From: Saccharicrinis sp963675435
Lineage (GTDB): Bacteria > Bacteroidota > Bacteroidia > Bacteroidales > Marinilabiliaceae
Assembly (NCBI GenBank): GCA_963675435.1
Contig: OY776216.1
Location: 4,340,001-4,404,000 of the forward strand
Direction of reading: 5' to 3'
DNA length: 64,000 nucleotides
The notes under the pieces are model-generated. The model worked only from the letters and a program-made list of their open reading frames with translations. It was not told where the DNA came from and ran no database searches. Below, piece after piece: positions 63,263 to 64,000 of the stretch. Each line of letters starts with the position of its first letter. Position 1 is the stretch's first letter. The translations under genes were made by a program, and so were the position numbers.

Positions 63263-63859
63263 TTAAAACACCCTGGTACCAAATATAAATTTATCTTTCC
63301 ACCAACTATTGTCTAAAGAGGTAATTGTAACACCCTTGCTTGATGAGGTATGAATAAACTGATTATTTCCTATACAAATTCCTGCATGAGTGATATACTT
63401 GCTTGTTTTATAGGTATTAATAAAGAATACTAAATCTCCTTTCTTCAAATCATATTTGTTATAAACAATTTTGCCATAACGAGCCTGTTCTTCTGAATTA
63501 TGAGGTAGTTTAATTCCATTTTGAGCAAAAGCACGCATCACCAATCCGGAACAATCCATACATTTCGAGGATGAACCTCCCATACAATGTGGAACGCCCA
63601 TGTATTTTCGTGCTGATTTTATAATATCATCAACCTCAACTTTGCCGGTAAATAAACTTTTTTCGGTTCCGCTAGCAATAAACTGATTTAACCTTTTATT
63701 GCCTGTTTTGTGTGTAGAAGTTATAGGAGTCTTGTTCCTTTTTTGATAATCAACTTCTGGTAGGGCTTTCCTTGAGCATGATGATGCCATTATAAAAGTT
63801 AAAAACAAAAAACTATATAGAGAAAATTGAATTAGTAACTTATCTTTCTTTAAAAACAT
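63263..63859 (-). CDS. NlpC/P60 (C40) peptidase lipoprotein
   Basis: 198 aa from MFLKKDKLLIQFSLYSFLFLTFIMASSC (lipoprotein signal). The NlpC/P60 domain (about 80-198) has the catalytic Cys in CMDCSGLVMRAF, the His in YITHAGICIGNN and the third residue in FIHTSSSKG. It cleaves the peptide stems of peptidoglycan (typically D-gamma-Glu to diaminopimelate) in the periplasm. MGGSSSKCMDCSG is characteristic of Bacteroidota members. Confidence 0.93.
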   Translation of the reverse strand: MFLKKDKLLIQFSLYSFLFLTFIMASSCSRKALPEVDYQKRNKTPITSTHKTGNKRLNQFIASGTEKSLFTGKVEVDDIIKSARKYMGVPHCMGGSSSKCMDCSGLVMRAFAQNGIKLPHNSEEQARYGKIVYNKYDLKKGDLVFFINTYKTSKYITHAGICIGNNQFIHTSSSKGVTITSLDNSWWKDKFIFGTRVF

Positions 63860-63929
63860 GTTGAGTTTGTATTGATTATATAATACTGGGCTCAATATTA
63901 ACAATTATATAAATAAAATCCATAAGTCA

Positions 63930-64000
63930 TGATTAATTCTAAAATAAAGGAGATCAGGAAATTTTGCTCAAACAATTCTGACCCTGCAATTATAAAGAAG
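63930..64000 (+). CDS. Start of a probable DNA alkylation repair protein (partial)
   Basis: An open frame from ATG 63930 to the window end: MINSKIKEIRKFCSNNSDPAIIKK. The pattern (short helix with KEIRKFC, then N-x-D-P-x-I-x-KK) resembles the N-terminus of AlkD-type HEAT-repeat alkylation repair enzymes. A good ribosome site is not evident. Only 23 codons are present, so the identification is tentative. Confidence 0.45.

Overview
The window is about one-third GC and looks like a chromosome segment of a Bacteroidota bacterium, probably a marine Marinilabiliales-type anaerobe or facultative anaerobe; the order is inferred and not certain. Evidence for the phylum: a SusC/SusD pair, a DUF6266 protein, short lipoproteins, LytTR and Crp/Fnr regulators of Bacteroidota type, and promoter boxes of the form TAnnTTTG.

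Bases 1 to about 23,500 form an integron-like gene-cassette array, read on the minus strand. Each cassette carries a core such as GTTATAGCCC at one edge and its exact or near-exact complement (GGGCTATAAC) at the other. Between neighbouring cassettes lie 100-200 bp imperfect palindromes that behave like attC sites. Thirteen such sites were read here. Most cassette genes are hypothetical: lipoproteins, small membrane proteins, an Imm32-like immunity protein, a DUF6602 nuclease-like protein, a PIN-like protein, a retropepsin-like protease with a PDZ domain and a DUF4304-like protein. Beyond the first cassette lie a hairpin (candidate attI) and a truncated tyrosine recombinase (23,519-23,836), which points towards the cassettes rather than away from them and resembles Xer-like Bacteroidota recombinases.

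The array is heavily invaded, and several invaders sit inside the recombination sites. Two near-identical group II introns with domain V/VI of IIC type lie at the inverse-core end of an attC. An IS1182-type element splits one attC (4-bp duplication ACGG), an IS110-family element lies at the other end of that same site, and an IS91-type element with two ORFs follows another. An IS256 remnant is also present. At the integrase end an IS21 element (istAB) is flanked by a 323-bp direct duplication.

From 27.2 to 31.2 kb there is sparse accessory sequence: a word-rich non-coding stretch, a DUF6266 protein, a block of REP-like hairpins and an unknown 399-aa protein. From 31.3 to 42.4 kb lies a putative peptide-uptake locus on the minus strand: M16 protease, SusC, SusD and two lipoproteins, preceded by a LytS/LytTR-type two-component pair. 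From 43.8 to 51.6 kb is a copper/silver efflux operon (HYC_CC_PP-like protein, CusA, TolC-family protein, a CusB carrying two HMA domains, and a secreted HMA protein).

Bases 52.3-54.2 kb hold three plus-strand genes separated by attC-like sequence, one of which is clearly related to the attC at 2.6 kb: a second, integrase-less cassette cluster. The rest is mostly ordinary chromosome: a frameshifted acetate transporter, ppnP, a SpoIIAA-like/histidine-kinase pair, a CoA-disulfide-reductase-like flavoprotein with two rhodanese domains divergent from a Crp/Fnr regulator with two Fnr-type boxes between them, a second histidine kinase, an LVIVD-repeat lipoprotein, an outer-membrane-type protein, an NlpC/P60 lipoprotein and the start of a probable DNA alkylation repair gene.
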